Source of the DNA: Helicobacter apodemus
Lineage (GTDB): Bacteria > Campylobacterota > Campylobacteria > Campylobacterales > Helicobacteraceae
DNA: 64,000 nt
Direction of reading: 5' to 3'
NCBI RefSeq assembly: GCF_000765745.2
Contig: NZ_JRPC02000013.1
Span: 1 to 64,000 of the forward strand
The notes under the pieces: generated by a model
Database searches by the model: none
Told to the model about the DNA's origin: nothing
Seen by the model: only the letters and a program-made list of their open reading frames with translations
Position numbers and translations under genes: made by a program
In this document: in pieces, positions 24,261 to 32,823 of the stretch
How the letters are laid out: every line of letters begins with the position of its first letter
Numbering within the stretch: position 1 is the first letter of the stretch

Positions 24261-26846
24261 TTAAAACTTATATTTAAGTCCTGTATTTATGCTTAAATAA
24301 GTTTCATTGGTCGAGTTAGATTTACCCGCTAAGATTTGCTTGATACCTCCTCCGATATTTAAAGAGAGATTTTCTTTAATATAGACATTCCCCCCAAAAG
24401 TAAGTTGTCCATAAGTCTTTTTCTTTTCATCATTACTGATTTTAAAGACAGAAGTAGAACCTGCAAATCTTGCTATATAATCATCCCCATTATTAACAAC
24501 ATATTGCTCTAGCTTAGGAGTGATATAAAAATAAGAGTTAGCCCCAAAATATTGTCTAGCCTCTAACCCTGCTTCTAAGCTTAGAGCATTGTTTGTTAAA
24601 GAGCGAATCTTTTTAGCTAAAGCGGTTCCGCTTTGTGCATAATTAGGGGTGAAACTATAATAGTAATTCACGCCACCAAAGGGTTTAATAAAAAATGCAT
24701 TAGAAATTTGGAATACTTTTCCTATGCTTCCATTAAAACCAAAGAGTCTTCTTGTAAAATCTGCAGAATCTGTTCCTAAGGAATTATAATCATATTGATT
24801 AGTGGGGCTAAGTTGTGTATAGGCTTTTCCACCTACTTCCCAATCTTGTGCGAATTTTATGAGAGTATAAAGTCCTAATTGGTAGTTATTGCTTTGTTGC
24901 TTATTGGTTATGCTCTTAAGGGTAGAATTTGCATAAGTAAAGTATCCACCAAGTAAGAGATTAGTATTAATGTTTCTATCAATCCCTGCAGTGATACCAT
25001 AAAATCCCCCATCATTATCCCCAATGATATTTAATCCCCCAAAGGCATTTGCCCAAAGACTAGATTTATACTCATCATAATAATTATAAGCTGCATCACT
25101 ACTTAAGGCTGCAAATCGTTTAGTCTCTATATAGGGATTATTAAATCTTGCGATTCTATCCCCAATTGCCATATCATTGGCTACATTAATAGCCCCTAAT
25201 TGGCTAGAAGTATTAGAAGTTTGTGTGGCTACTTGTCCTTGTGTTCTTGTATCTTTAAAGAAGTTTTCATGGGTTATAGCACTTAATACATCATTGGTAT
25301 TGATATTAGAGGTAGAAAGAGCATTTAAAATGCTTAATGCTTCTTGCGTGTTTCCGCTTTGGGAGATGGAGGTGGTAGTATCCTTTAGGGTTGCTGCATC
25401 AAGAGCAGCGGAAAAGAGTTTATTGTCTTTTTTATTGACCAAGGTTACTAATACATTCTCTGCTACACTAGTATCCGCACCTTTTACCAACACATTAAGA
25501 ATATCCTTTGTTGTAGTGTTTGTGTTGTTAAAAGTGTTTGTAGCTTGTATTTTGCCCTCAATATCTTTAAGAGCCTCCTCAATATTTTTGATGATTTGTG
25601 CCTTATTGCTAATATTTGTTTGATTGTAGATTTGTTTTGCATTTTCAAGATTCTTTTTAGCGGTTTCAAGATTCTTTTTCTCTCCTACAGAGAGGGTTGT
25701 TAGTTGGTTTTTAAGGAAATCGTCAATAGTTTTAGGATCTTTAAGACTTGCGGTGTTTATTTTGGAATTATTTACATTGACTTTTACAAAAATATTGTTT
25801 TTCTTCTCATCAACACGCAATTCGTATATATAGTTATCATTTTTTAAATCCTCCACTGCATCTACAAATATCCCATCTAGCAAGGAGGGTTTAGAAAGAT
25901 AGGAGGCTACTTGCCTGTCATAAGTTACATTAAGTTTTGCTCCGTTAGAGGGCTTCCAAGTCTTATCGCTTTGTTGTTGTAAGATACTTGTGTTATTTGT
26001 TTCTACAATATCTACTCCCTCTTTTGCAAAAAGTAGTGTTTTATCATCACTTAAAGGGTTGTTATTGGTTATAATCTCAAAGTCGCTTTTGGAGTTAATC
26101 GTAGCTTTTCCACTAACATTGATAAAGCCATCATTATAAAAACCAAAAATTGTACTCCCCTTTGTTGTAAAGTTTCCCCTAATGTTTAAAATACCCGTCT
26201 TTAAGGTGCTAGTATCACTTAGAGCATTAGCTATACGAATAGCTTCCTCATCAAAATTAGCAATGCTAGAATCAGGTTTTTTAGTAGTAGTAAGTGTAAC
26301 TTTCTCTTCATTGAGTTTCTTGAAAATATGGATAATATTAATATCTTCATTCGTCAAGGTAGCAAGATTAATGATGCTATTATTTTCTGCGACAACATCA
26401 CCTATAATATCAAGCTTACTCGCTAAAGCACTCAGAACAGAAATATTTTGTAAAGTGGTATTGGCTGTAATCTTAGAATCCCTTAAGATGTTTATCTCAC
26501 CTCCATTCTCTACCCCCTCTTTAGCACTAATATTAAGGCTATAGAATTTGTCTTTCTTGTCTTTATCGGTATAATACCCAATTTCTATATCCTTTTCGAT
26601 GGTTACTTTTTTATCGGTGGTTAGTGTGATAGTATTAATGGGTTGTTGAAGTTGGGTTAATGCCCCCTTAATAGTTACACCTTCGCTTTTAATCTTGGAA
26701 TCTGCTTTTACACTCCAATTTCCATTGTTTGATCGGAAGTTATTGGTAAAATCTTGACTATTTGTAATATCCACTGCATAAGCTGAAATAGCACCTAAAA
26801 TACCAAAGCTTATTAAAGCTTTTGAACTAATTGATGAAATGCCCAT
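24261..26846 (-). CDS. Autotransporter outer-membrane protein (VacA-like barrel)
   Basis: 861 residues. Signal peptide (FGILGAISAYAVDI), passenger of about 540 residues rich in Asn/Thr/Lys with beta-helix-like repeats, a coiled segment (KNLETAKKNLENAKQIYNQT), then a C-terminal autotransporter barrel beginning near residue 560 (SLWANAFGGLNIIGDN) and ending in LKYKF. Passenger type suggests adhesion or toxin-like surface display; no VacA motif is certain. AAGGAG five bases before the ATG. A C12/G12 homopolymer lies in its promoter region (26889-26900), so expression is probably phase-variable. Confidence 0.85.
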   Translation of the reverse strand: MGISSISSKALISFGILGAISAYAVDITNSQDFTNNFRSNNGNWSVKADSKIKSEGVTIKGALTQLQQPINTITLTTDKKVTIEKDIEIGYYTDKDKKDKFYSLNISAKEGVENGGEINILRDSKITANTTLQNISVLSALASKLDIIGDVVAENNSIINLATLTNEDINIIHIFKKLNEEKVTLTTTKKPDSSIANFDEEAIRIANALSDTSTLKTGILNIRGNFTTKGSTIFGFYNDGFINVSGKATINSKSDFEIITNNNPLSDDKTLLFAKEGVDIVETNNTSILQQQSDKTWKPSNGAKLNVTYDRQVASYLSKPSLLDGIFVDAVEDLKNDNYIYELRVDEKKNNIFVKVNVNNSKINTASLKDPKTIDDFLKNQLTTLSVGEKKNLETAKKNLENAKQIYNQTNISNKAQIIKNIEEALKDIEGKIQATNTFNNTNTTTKDILNVLVKGADTSVAENVLVTLVNKKDNKLFSAALDAATLKDTTTSISQSGNTQEALSILNALSTSNINTNDVLSAITHENFFKDTRTQGQVATQTSNTSSQLGAINVANDMAIGDRIARFNNPYIETKRFAALSSDAAYNYYDEYKSSLWANAFGGLNIIGDNDGGFYGITAGIDRNINTNLLLGGYFTYANSTLKSITNKQQSNNYQLGLYTLIKFAQDWEVGGKAYTQLSPTNQYDYNSLGTDSADFTRRLFGFNGSIGKVFQISNAFFIKPFGGVNYYYSFTPNYAQSGTALAKKIRSLTNNALSLEAGLEARQYFGANSYFYITPKLEQYVVNNGDDYIARFAGSTSVFKISNDEKKKTYGQLTFGGNVYIKENLSLNIGGGIKQILAGKSNSTNETYLSINTGLKYKF

Positions 26847-26888
26847 TCATTCTCCTTGTTTAAAATATAAAATGAGACTTTTATTATG

Positions 26889-26900
26889 CCCCCCCCCCCC
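26889..26900 (-). repeat. 12-base poly-G tract (minus strand) upstream of the autotransporter
   Basis: On the minus strand G12 is followed at once by CATAATAAAAG, a plausible -10, 42 bases before the ATG. Length changes would alter the spacing between RNA polymerase contacts, as in Neisseria porA-type promoters. It is the longest homopolymer of G/C in the window. Confidence 0.85.
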
Positions 26901-27096
26901 GCTGAATATTTGATTAAACTCCTGCCTTTTTGTGAAAATTTTTAGAATTGTGGAGTTTGGTAACTCTTAAGTTAAATTTAAGAATTTTTAGGAGTTTTGG
27001 GGTAGTTTATGGAAGTTTGAGGGAGGGGTTAGTTTATGGAAATTTTGGGATTAGGCTAGGGTAATCTTAGAAGCTTTCATCGGAGGATTTTGTCGT

Positions 27097-27774
27097 TTAT
27101 AGGGAATCTTTATAGGTTGAAATATCAGGTTGGAGTTTATAGATTTTGTTTTTTAATCGGACTAATAATCCTGTATCTATGAGCTGTCTGAAGGTTTTTA
27201 CAACGGTGGGTTTGCTAACCTTAAGCTGCTCTACTATATCTTCATAGGAGCCATAAAAGATATTATCTTTATCGCTATTTTCGATTAAGTATTTGATAAT
27301 TTCTATTTTTTTACCTCCGACAAAAACAGAGATAGCGTTTAATAAAACATTTTTTTCGTGGAGTTGTTTAGCTTGGAATTTTGGTAAAGTTGCTTTTAAA
27401 ATGGTTTTTAAAATATCTTCTATATCAATGGGCTTTAGGATATATCCATCTACCCTCAATTCTATACAATCTAGTAGATATTGGGTTTCTGTGTGGGCTG
27501 TAGCGATAATAACTGCCATATCCCATAGGGGGTTTTTCTTAATCTCTTTAATGAGATTAATGCCATTTAGCTTTGGCATTAAAATATCTGTAATTACTAA
27601 ATCAATATTTTGTGTTTTTAGAATCTCTAGGGCTTCTTTGCCATTTCTAGCGGTAAAAAATTCTTTTACATAGTCTTCTAAAGCCATTTTTGCGAATTTT
27701 AAAATATCTTCTTCATCCTCTACATAGAGGATTTTTAGTTTTTTTAAGAGTGTTTCATTCTTTTTTGAGGGCAT
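27097..27774 (-). CDS. Response regulator with a RepL-like winged helix output domain
   Basis: 225 residues. Receiver domain (residues 13-130: ILYVEDEEDILKF, DLVITDILMP with the phospho-Asp, ATAHTE, and YILKPID) and a C-terminal domain (residues 145-215) whose GSYEDIVEQLKVSKPTVVKT reads as a helix-turn-helix, with a short wing. The output resembles plasmid RepL or ArsR-like winged helices rather than the usual OmpR type. The gene ends 250 bases from the phase-variable autotransporter start, on the same strand, and follows the kinase by one base. Confidence 0.85.
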   Translation of the reverse strand: MPSKKNETLLKKLKILYVEDEEDILKFAKMALEDYVKEFFTARNGKEALEILKTQNIDLVITDILMPKLNGINLIKEIKKNPLWDMAVIIATAHTETQYLLDCIELRVDGYILKPIDIEDILKTILKATLPKFQAKQLHEKNVLLNAISVFVGGKKIEIIKYLIENSDKDNIFYGSYEDIVEQLKVSKPTVVKTFRQLIDTGLLVRLKNKIYKLQPDISTYKDSL

Positions 27775-27775
27775 T

Positions 27776-29386
27776 TTATCTTCCTAAGTTTTGTTGTTCG
27801 TCATTTTCATTATTTTTTGTGGGGATAGAAATGATAAACTGCGCCCCATAAAAATCATTTTCTAAAACCTTAAAGGGTTGTGGTAGCATTGGTAGTGTTG
27901 CTCTCCAATAGGTGTTTTTTACTTCAATACTTCCTTGCATTTGCTTTTCAATGATTTGTTTAGACATATAAAGTCCAATTCCTGTTCCAACGGATTTATG
28001 CTTTGTAGTAAAGTAAGGTTCAAAGATTTTTTGAATATCATCAAGCTTTACCCCTCCTGCATTATCCATAAAAAATATTTTAACATAATCTTTTTGAATT
28101 ACCGGTTCTTCAATAACAAGGATTAGGATTTTAGGGTTTGGTATTTTTCGCTCTTGTAAAACATCCTGAGCGTTTTTAATGAGATTTAAAATTACTTGGG
28201 AAAAAGCATTTTTATAACCATAAAGCATTGTTGTTTGAGGGCATAATATGTTTAATTCTATCTCGCTTTGTTTTAAGAAGGCATCTACAAGCGAGATAGA
28301 ATCCTCTAGGTTTTCTTTGAGATTAAAAGATTCCTTTTGGCTAGAATTGTGAAAAAAATTCCGAAAATCTTCAATGGTTCTTGACATTTTTTTAGCGATT
28401 TTTAATCCATCCTCTACTTGGGTATCAATGAAGTCTTTGGTGAGCTTTCCATTTTGGGATTTAACTTTAAAAGTTTGGATAAGTAGCATAAGAGCATTTA
28501 GGGGTTGTCTCCATTGGTGTGCAATATTTCCTATCATCTCTCCCATACTTGCTAATCTTGCTTGTTGATACATAATTTGGTCTTTTTTTCGGCTTTCTAA
28601 GACTTCTTTTTCAATGGTTTCTTGTAAGGAGTTATTGAGATTTTGTAATTCTTTGGTTTTTTCTTGCACTTTTGATTCTAAGAGCATATGGAGGGTTTTG
28701 ATATTTTGTAAGATTAAGAAACTTAAGCATAAAGTAATCAGCATAATAAGGCACATAATCCCTAATACCACTTTATGGAGTATATTATAGAGTATATTAT
28801 TACGTTCTTTTTCTATTTCAATAAGCTTTAAGTTGTTGCTTATAATCTTAGAAATTTGTCTATTTAATTGGTTGATAGAAGTTTTTAGGGATTCCTCTTG
28901 GATATTTTCTCCTCCTAAGATACCATTAAGCGGGGTTAAGAACTCTTGAATTTGTCTATTTAGGTTTTGCGAATTTTCTAAATTGCTTTTTAAAATATCC
29001 CTTTCTTTAGTGGTTTTGGTTTCTTCAATGAAAAAGTGATAAATTCTAAGCCCGAGTTCTCTAAGGATATTATGGTTTGCTAAATGGCTTTGGCTTTGTT
29101 GATAGTTTTCCCAAATTTCTTGAATTTTTTCTTGGTTTTCTAAAAAGATAATTTTTTCTTCCTCTATAGAGGGTAGATTTTGCATTTGATTGATGATTTG
29201 TCGGATTGCTTCTAATTCTATCAAGGAATGATTGTATTGTGTAAAGAGACTATCATAATCAGATTTTAAACTAAAATAGAAAATATAAGAAATAATAGCT
29301 AAAGATAGTAAGCCAGAGGCAATATTAAAGACTAAAATTCGAGCTTTTGCTTCTAAAGAAGTCCCAAATAATTTTGTTTTTCCCAA
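27776..29386 (-). CDS. Sensor histidine kinase (HPK4-like)
   Basis: 536 residues. Two membrane helices (about residues 16-34 and 208-230), a helical sensor segment between them, a coiled coil, then HisKA with the phosphoacceptor in NIAHQWRQPLNALMLL. The HATPase follows, with N box NLIKNAQDVL, DNAGG, and the glycine-rich GTGIGLYMSKQIIEKQ. HQWRQPL defines a Campylobacterota-rich group of kinases. It is co-transcribed with the response regulator. The ligand is unknown. Confidence 0.9.
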   Translation of the reverse strand: MGKTKLFGTSLEAKARILVFNIASGLLSLAIISYIFYFSLKSDYDSLFTQYNHSLIELEAIRQIINQMQNLPSIEEEKIIFLENQEKIQEIWENYQQSQSHLANHNILRELGLRIYHFFIEETKTTKERDILKSNLENSQNLNRQIQEFLTPLNGILGGENIQEESLKTSINQLNRQISKIISNNLKLIEIEKERNNILYNILHKVVLGIMCLIMLITLCLSFLILQNIKTLHMLLESKVQEKTKELQNLNNSLQETIEKEVLESRKKDQIMYQQARLASMGEMIGNIAHQWRQPLNALMLLIQTFKVKSQNGKLTKDFIDTQVEDGLKIAKKMSRTIEDFRNFFHNSSQKESFNLKENLEDSISLVDAFLKQSEIELNILCPQTTMLYGYKNAFSQVILNLIKNAQDVLQERKIPNPKILILVIEEPVIQKDYVKIFFMDNAGGVKLDDIQKIFEPYFTTKHKSVGTGIGLYMSKQIIEKQMQGSIEVKNTYWRATLPMLPQPFKVLENDFYGAQFIISIPTKNNENDEQQNLGR

Positions 29387-29529
29387 GCTTTTTAAACCTC
29401 TTAATGAAATTTTTAAAATTCTATCCTAAAAAAGACTTTATTTAATAATTTTTTTATGCAAAAAGTGTATGATTGCATTCAAACCTAACAAGTAGGTTTG
29501 AATCTTGAAAAAGAATTAAGGAGAACATT

Positions 29530-29844
29530 ATGAAAAAAGTTCTATTAAGTTTGGTGTTGGCAAGTGGTTTTTTAATGGCAGCTGATGGTGCTGATATTTA
29601 TAAAAAATGTATAGCCTGTCACGGGGTTAATGGAGACAAAGTAGCCCCTGGAAGCAAAGGTGGAGTTACAATTGGTGGTATGGATAAAGCAAGATTGATT
29701 GAACAGCTTCACGGATATGCAGCAGGAACAGCTGATAATGGTGGTGCAAAGCAAATTATGTATGCTAATATGAAAAGCTGGAAATTGTCAGATGCGGATA
29801 TTGAAGCTGTAGCAGACTATATCTCAAAACTTCCTAAAAAATAA
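29530..29844 (+). CDS. Periplasmic c-type cytochrome (cytochrome c553-like)
   Basis: 104 residues, signal peptide (KKVLLSLVLASGFLMAA), one heme site CIACH, and an axial Met in the C-terminal half (MYANMKSWKLSD). The family is small soluble cytochrome c553, an electron carrier between the bc1 complex and cytochrome oxidase or peroxidase. AAGGAG lies seven bases before the ATG. It is followed after one base by a C9 run and then alr, so it may supply transcription of the D-alanine genes. Confidence 0.92.
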   Translation: MKKVLLSLVLASGFLMAADGADIYKKCIACHGVNGDKVAPGSKGGVTIGGMDKARLIEQLHGYAAGTADNGGAKQIMYANMKSWKLSDADIEAVADYISKLPKK

Positions 29845-29845
29845 T

Positions 29846-29854
29846 CCCCCCCCC
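29846..29854 (+). repeat. C9 homopolymer between cytochrome c and alr
   Basis: Nine C, 15 bases ahead of the alr ATG. They could pair with GGGG at 29861-29864 (CCCC TTATTT GGGG), the only ribosome-site-like stretch before alr. Confidence 0.7.
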
Positions 29855-29869
29855 TTATTTGGGGACAAT

Positions 29870-30946
29870 ATGCCCTATATCCAAATCCATTCACAGAATT
29901 TTTTTGATAATTTTCATACGCTTTCTCAAGCAATATCCCCTAATAATCCTCAAAAACTTGCTATTGTTTTAAAAGATAATGCCTATGGACACGGGTTAAA
30001 AGAAATAGCGACTTTAGCTAAAAAATGTGGAATTATTTCTTGTTTTGTTAAAAATATTCAAGAGGCGTTAGAGGTTATTGATTGGTTTCCGCATATTAGT
30101 ATTTTATACCCAAATGCTTTAGAAAATCCCTCTCTCTTTAAACAATGTTTGGAGTCTCCTAATATTTATTTTTGTATCTCTGCTTTAGAGAAATTGCCGG
30201 ATTATCCGCCTTTAAGTAGGATTGAACTAAAGATTAATACAGGGATGAATCGTAATGGCATTGCTTATAATTCTTTAAAAGAAGCTTTTGAGCTTATTGT
30301 TAAAAACAAATTGCAGCTTGTAGGAATCTTTACCCATAATGGTTTTGGGGATAACTTTGGTTGTGAGTTTTATACCCAAAATGCTGTATTTTTAGCAGTT
30401 AAAAAAGAAGTTTTAAAACTTTGTGAGAAATACTCCCTACCTAAGCCTCGCTTTCACTCTCTTTGCTCTTCAGCTGGATTAAGGGTTAATAAAGACCTTA
30501 GCATTCCTCAATCTTTACAAGATGATTGTTATCGTATCGGTATTGCTTTTTATGGGTATTTATGCCAAGAAGAGATTTTAAATATCCCTATACATTTGAA
30601 GCCTATCGCCTCTCTTTGGGCGAAAAAAATTTCTTCAAGAATGCTTAAAAAGGGAGAGAGGGTAGGTTATGGAGGAATTTCTGTCTTAAGTAGGGATTGT
30701 GTAGTTAGTACTTATGATATTGGTTATGGGGATGGGCTTTTTCGCTTAAGGGAGGGAATGGAGCTTTATACCAAAGAGGGTTTTAAGATTTTGCCTCCTG
30801 CTTCTATGGATTGTCTTAGTGTAGAGAGTGAAAAAGAAGAGATTTGTGTGTTTGATAATGTAGAGAAATGGGCGGAGGCTTTTAATACTATTCCTTATGA
30901 GATTTTAGTGCATTTGCATTCTAGCATACCCAAAAAGATAATATAA
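29870..30946 (+). CDS. alr: Alanine racemase
   Basis: 358 residues; PLP-dependent interconversion of L- and D-alanine for peptidoglycan. The PLP lysine lies in VLKDNAYGHGLKEIA, the catalytic Tyr in VGYGG, and the substrate motif GMNRNG and SMDCLS are present. The gene is followed by ddl after a 40-base gap, giving a D-Ala then D-Ala-D-Ala supply pair. The start ATG has only GGGGA as ribosome site. It is preceded by a C9 tract. Confidence 0.95.
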   Translation: MPYIQIHSQNFFDNFHTLSQAISPNNPQKLAIVLKDNAYGHGLKEIATLAKKCGIISCFVKNIQEALEVIDWFPHISILYPNALENPSLFKQCLESPNIYFCISALEKLPDYPPLSRIELKINTGMNRNGIAYNSLKEAFELIVKNKLQLVGIFTHNGFGDNFGCEFYTQNAVFLAVKKEVLKLCEKYSLPKPRFHSLCSSAGLRVNKDLSIPQSLQDDCYRIGIAFYGYLCQEEILNIPIHLKPIASLWAKKISSRMLKKGERVGYGGISVLSRDCVVSTYDIGYGDGLFRLREGMELYTKEGFKILPPASMDCLSVESEKEEICVFDNVEKWAEAFNTIPYEILVHLHSSIPKKII

Positions 30947-30986
30947 ATGGTATGATTGCGTTATTAATCTCTACATAAGGAAAGTC

Positions 30987-32021
30987 GTGAATCTTTGTCT
31001 TTTATTTGGTGGAAAGACCTATGAGCATGAAATTAGTATTGTCAGTGCAATTGCTCTAAAAAAGCTTTTTTCACATTTGCATTTTTTTATTTTTTTAGAC
31101 GATAATCATCATTTTTATCTTATCCCCGCTAATAAGATGCAATCAAAACTTTTTAGCTCTAAGGATTATAAAAAAGAAAAACAAATCCACCCTAAAGAAG
31201 GTGGATTTTTTTATAAGACTCTATGGGGTGAGAAGTGTTTAGATTTTTCTGTGATTTTAAATCTTATCCACGGCTTTGATGGTGAAGATGGCGTGATTGC
31301 CTCACTTTTGGAATTTTATAATATTCCTTATATTGGACCTAGGAATCCTGCTTGTGTATTAAGCTGTGATAAAGAGCTTACTAAGCTTTATGCAAAAAGT
31401 CGGGGAATACAAACTCTAGATTATAAGATTCTCTATAAAGGCGATACGCTTAATGGGGTAGATTATCCTGTAATTATAAAACCTGCAAGGCTTGGTAGTT
31501 CCTTAGGTATTGCTATAGCCAAACACCAAACAGAGTTAGAATATGCAATAGAACAGGCTTTTGAATATGATGAGAAAGTATTAATTGAACCCTTTTTTAA
31601 GAATATTAAAGAATATAATTTAGCGGGTTATAAAGCTAAAGATGGTATGCACTTTTCTTTTATTGAAGAGCCACAAAAACAAGAGATTTTAGATTTTGAG
31701 AAAAAATACCTTGATTTTGCACGCACACAAAATGCTAAAGAAGCTGCTATTGATGAAACTTTAAAACAATCCTTGCAAGAAGCCTTTAAAAAGATTTATG
31801 AGAATTGCTTTGAGGGGGCTTTAATCCGTTGTGATTTTTTCTTTAAAGATTCTATTATTTATTTAAATGAGATTAATCCCATACCTGGAAGTATGGCAAA
31901 TTATTTATTCTACGATTTTTCTAAAGATTTACAAAATCTTGCACAAAATCTCCCGATACAAAAGAATCTTAAAATTTCTTATGAGTTTTTGCATAAAATT
32001 CACTTTGCTAAAGGTAAATAG
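30987..32021 (+). CDS. ddl: D-alanine-D-alanine ligase
   Basis: 344 residues from GTG 30987, with AAGGAAAG nine bases upstream. ATP-grasp fold: FGGKTYEHEISIVSA, IKPARLGSSLGI, LIEPFFKN, and NEINPIPGSM with metal-binding Asn/Glu. Makes the terminal dipeptide of the muropeptide. It ends in TAGTG, overlapping the next start. The order ddl, hydrolase, murF, HIT is the one known in H. pylori. Confidence 0.96.
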   Translation: MNLCLLFGGKTYEHEISIVSAIALKKLFSHLHFFIFLDDNHHFYLIPANKMQSKLFSSKDYKKEKQIHPKEGGFFYKTLWGEKCLDFSVILNLIHGFDGEDGVIASLLEFYNIPYIGPRNPACVLSCDKELTKLYAKSRGIQTLDYKILYKGDTLNGVDYPVIIKPARLGSSLGIAIAKHQTELEYAIEQAFEYDEKVLIEPFFKNIKEYNLAGYKAKDGMHFSFIEEPQKQEILDFEKKYLDFARTQNAKEAAIDETLKQSLQEAFKKIYENCFEGALIRCDFFFKDSIIYLNEINPIPGSMANYLFYDFSKDLQNLAQNLPIQKNLKISYEFLHKIHFAKGK

Positions 32022-32749
32022 TGGCACAAAAGACACTAGTATTTAGGGGTGAAATGTTTGGTATCTCTTATGAGTTTATAAATTTTGACATTTCTAAAAC
32101 ATTGGTTTTTTTGCACGGCTGGGGTTCAAATAAAGCTTTAATGAAACAGGCCTTTGAGGATTGTTTTAAAGAATATCGACATTTATATATTGATATGCCT
32201 GGATTTGGAAACTCTACACTCCCATCTTTTGGGCTTACTTCTAAAGATTATCAAGCCATTTTAACACTTTTTTTAGAGGCTTTAAAGGTAGAACCTTTTG
32301 CGATTTTTGGGCATAGTTTTGGAGGCAAGATTGCGACTTTATTAAATCCTAAGAATCTTGTTCTTTTAAGTAGTGCTGGGATTTTGCTACCTAAGCCTTT
32401 TTGTGTAACTTCTAAGATTAAGATAAGCAAAATCCTTAAACATTTTCCCTATTTTCATAATATTATGAAAGTTTTTCTACGCTCTAAGGATGTTGCTGGT
32501 ATGGAAGAGGTAATGTATCAAACTTTTAAAAATGTCGTTGATGAGGATTTTTCAGCAACATTTGCACATTTTAAAAATAAAGCTTGGATTTTTTGGGGGG
32601 AGGATGATACGGTAACTCCTTTGTATGCAGGAGAGAAAATACATTCTTTAATCAAAGATTCAAGCTTTTTTACCCTACAGGGGGATCATTATTTCTATCT
32701 AACCCAAGCAAAAGCCATTGAAACTAGCCTTATGGGAGCATTTTCTTAA
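32021..32749 (+). CDS. Alpha/beta hydrolase
   Basis: 242 residues from GTG 32021. The oxyanion-loop motif LHGWGSN, nucleophile elbow GHSFGGK, catalytic Asp in WGEDDTVTP and His in GDHYFYL are all seen. In H. pylori the equivalent gene is annotated as 2-hydroxy-6-oxohepta-2,4-dienoate hydrolase, but an aromatic-degradation role is not plausible here. Position between ddl and murF suggests a cell-envelope or housekeeping esterase; the substrate is unknown. Confidence 0.88.
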   Translation: MAQKTLVFRGEMFGISYEFINFDISKTLVFLHGWGSNKALMKQAFEDCFKEYRHLYIDMPGFGNSTLPSFGLTSKDYQAILTLFLEALKVEPFAIFGHSFGGKIATLLNPKNLVLLSSAGILLPKPFCVTSKIKISKILKHFPYFHNIMKVFLRSKDVAGMEEVMYQTFKNVVDEDFSATFAHFKNKAWIFWGEDDTVTPLYAGEKIHSLIKDSSFFTLQGDHYFYLTQAKAIETSLMGAFS

Positions 32750-32823
32750 AAGAATAAAGTGATTGATTCATTCTTTAACTTTATTTTGTTAAAATCTCTA
32801 AATTTAGATTGAAGGATTGCATA

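Noticed and set aside
25177-25623. 148-codon plus-strand ORF
   Set aside because: Antisense to the autotransporter passenger; composition is that of a shadow frame.
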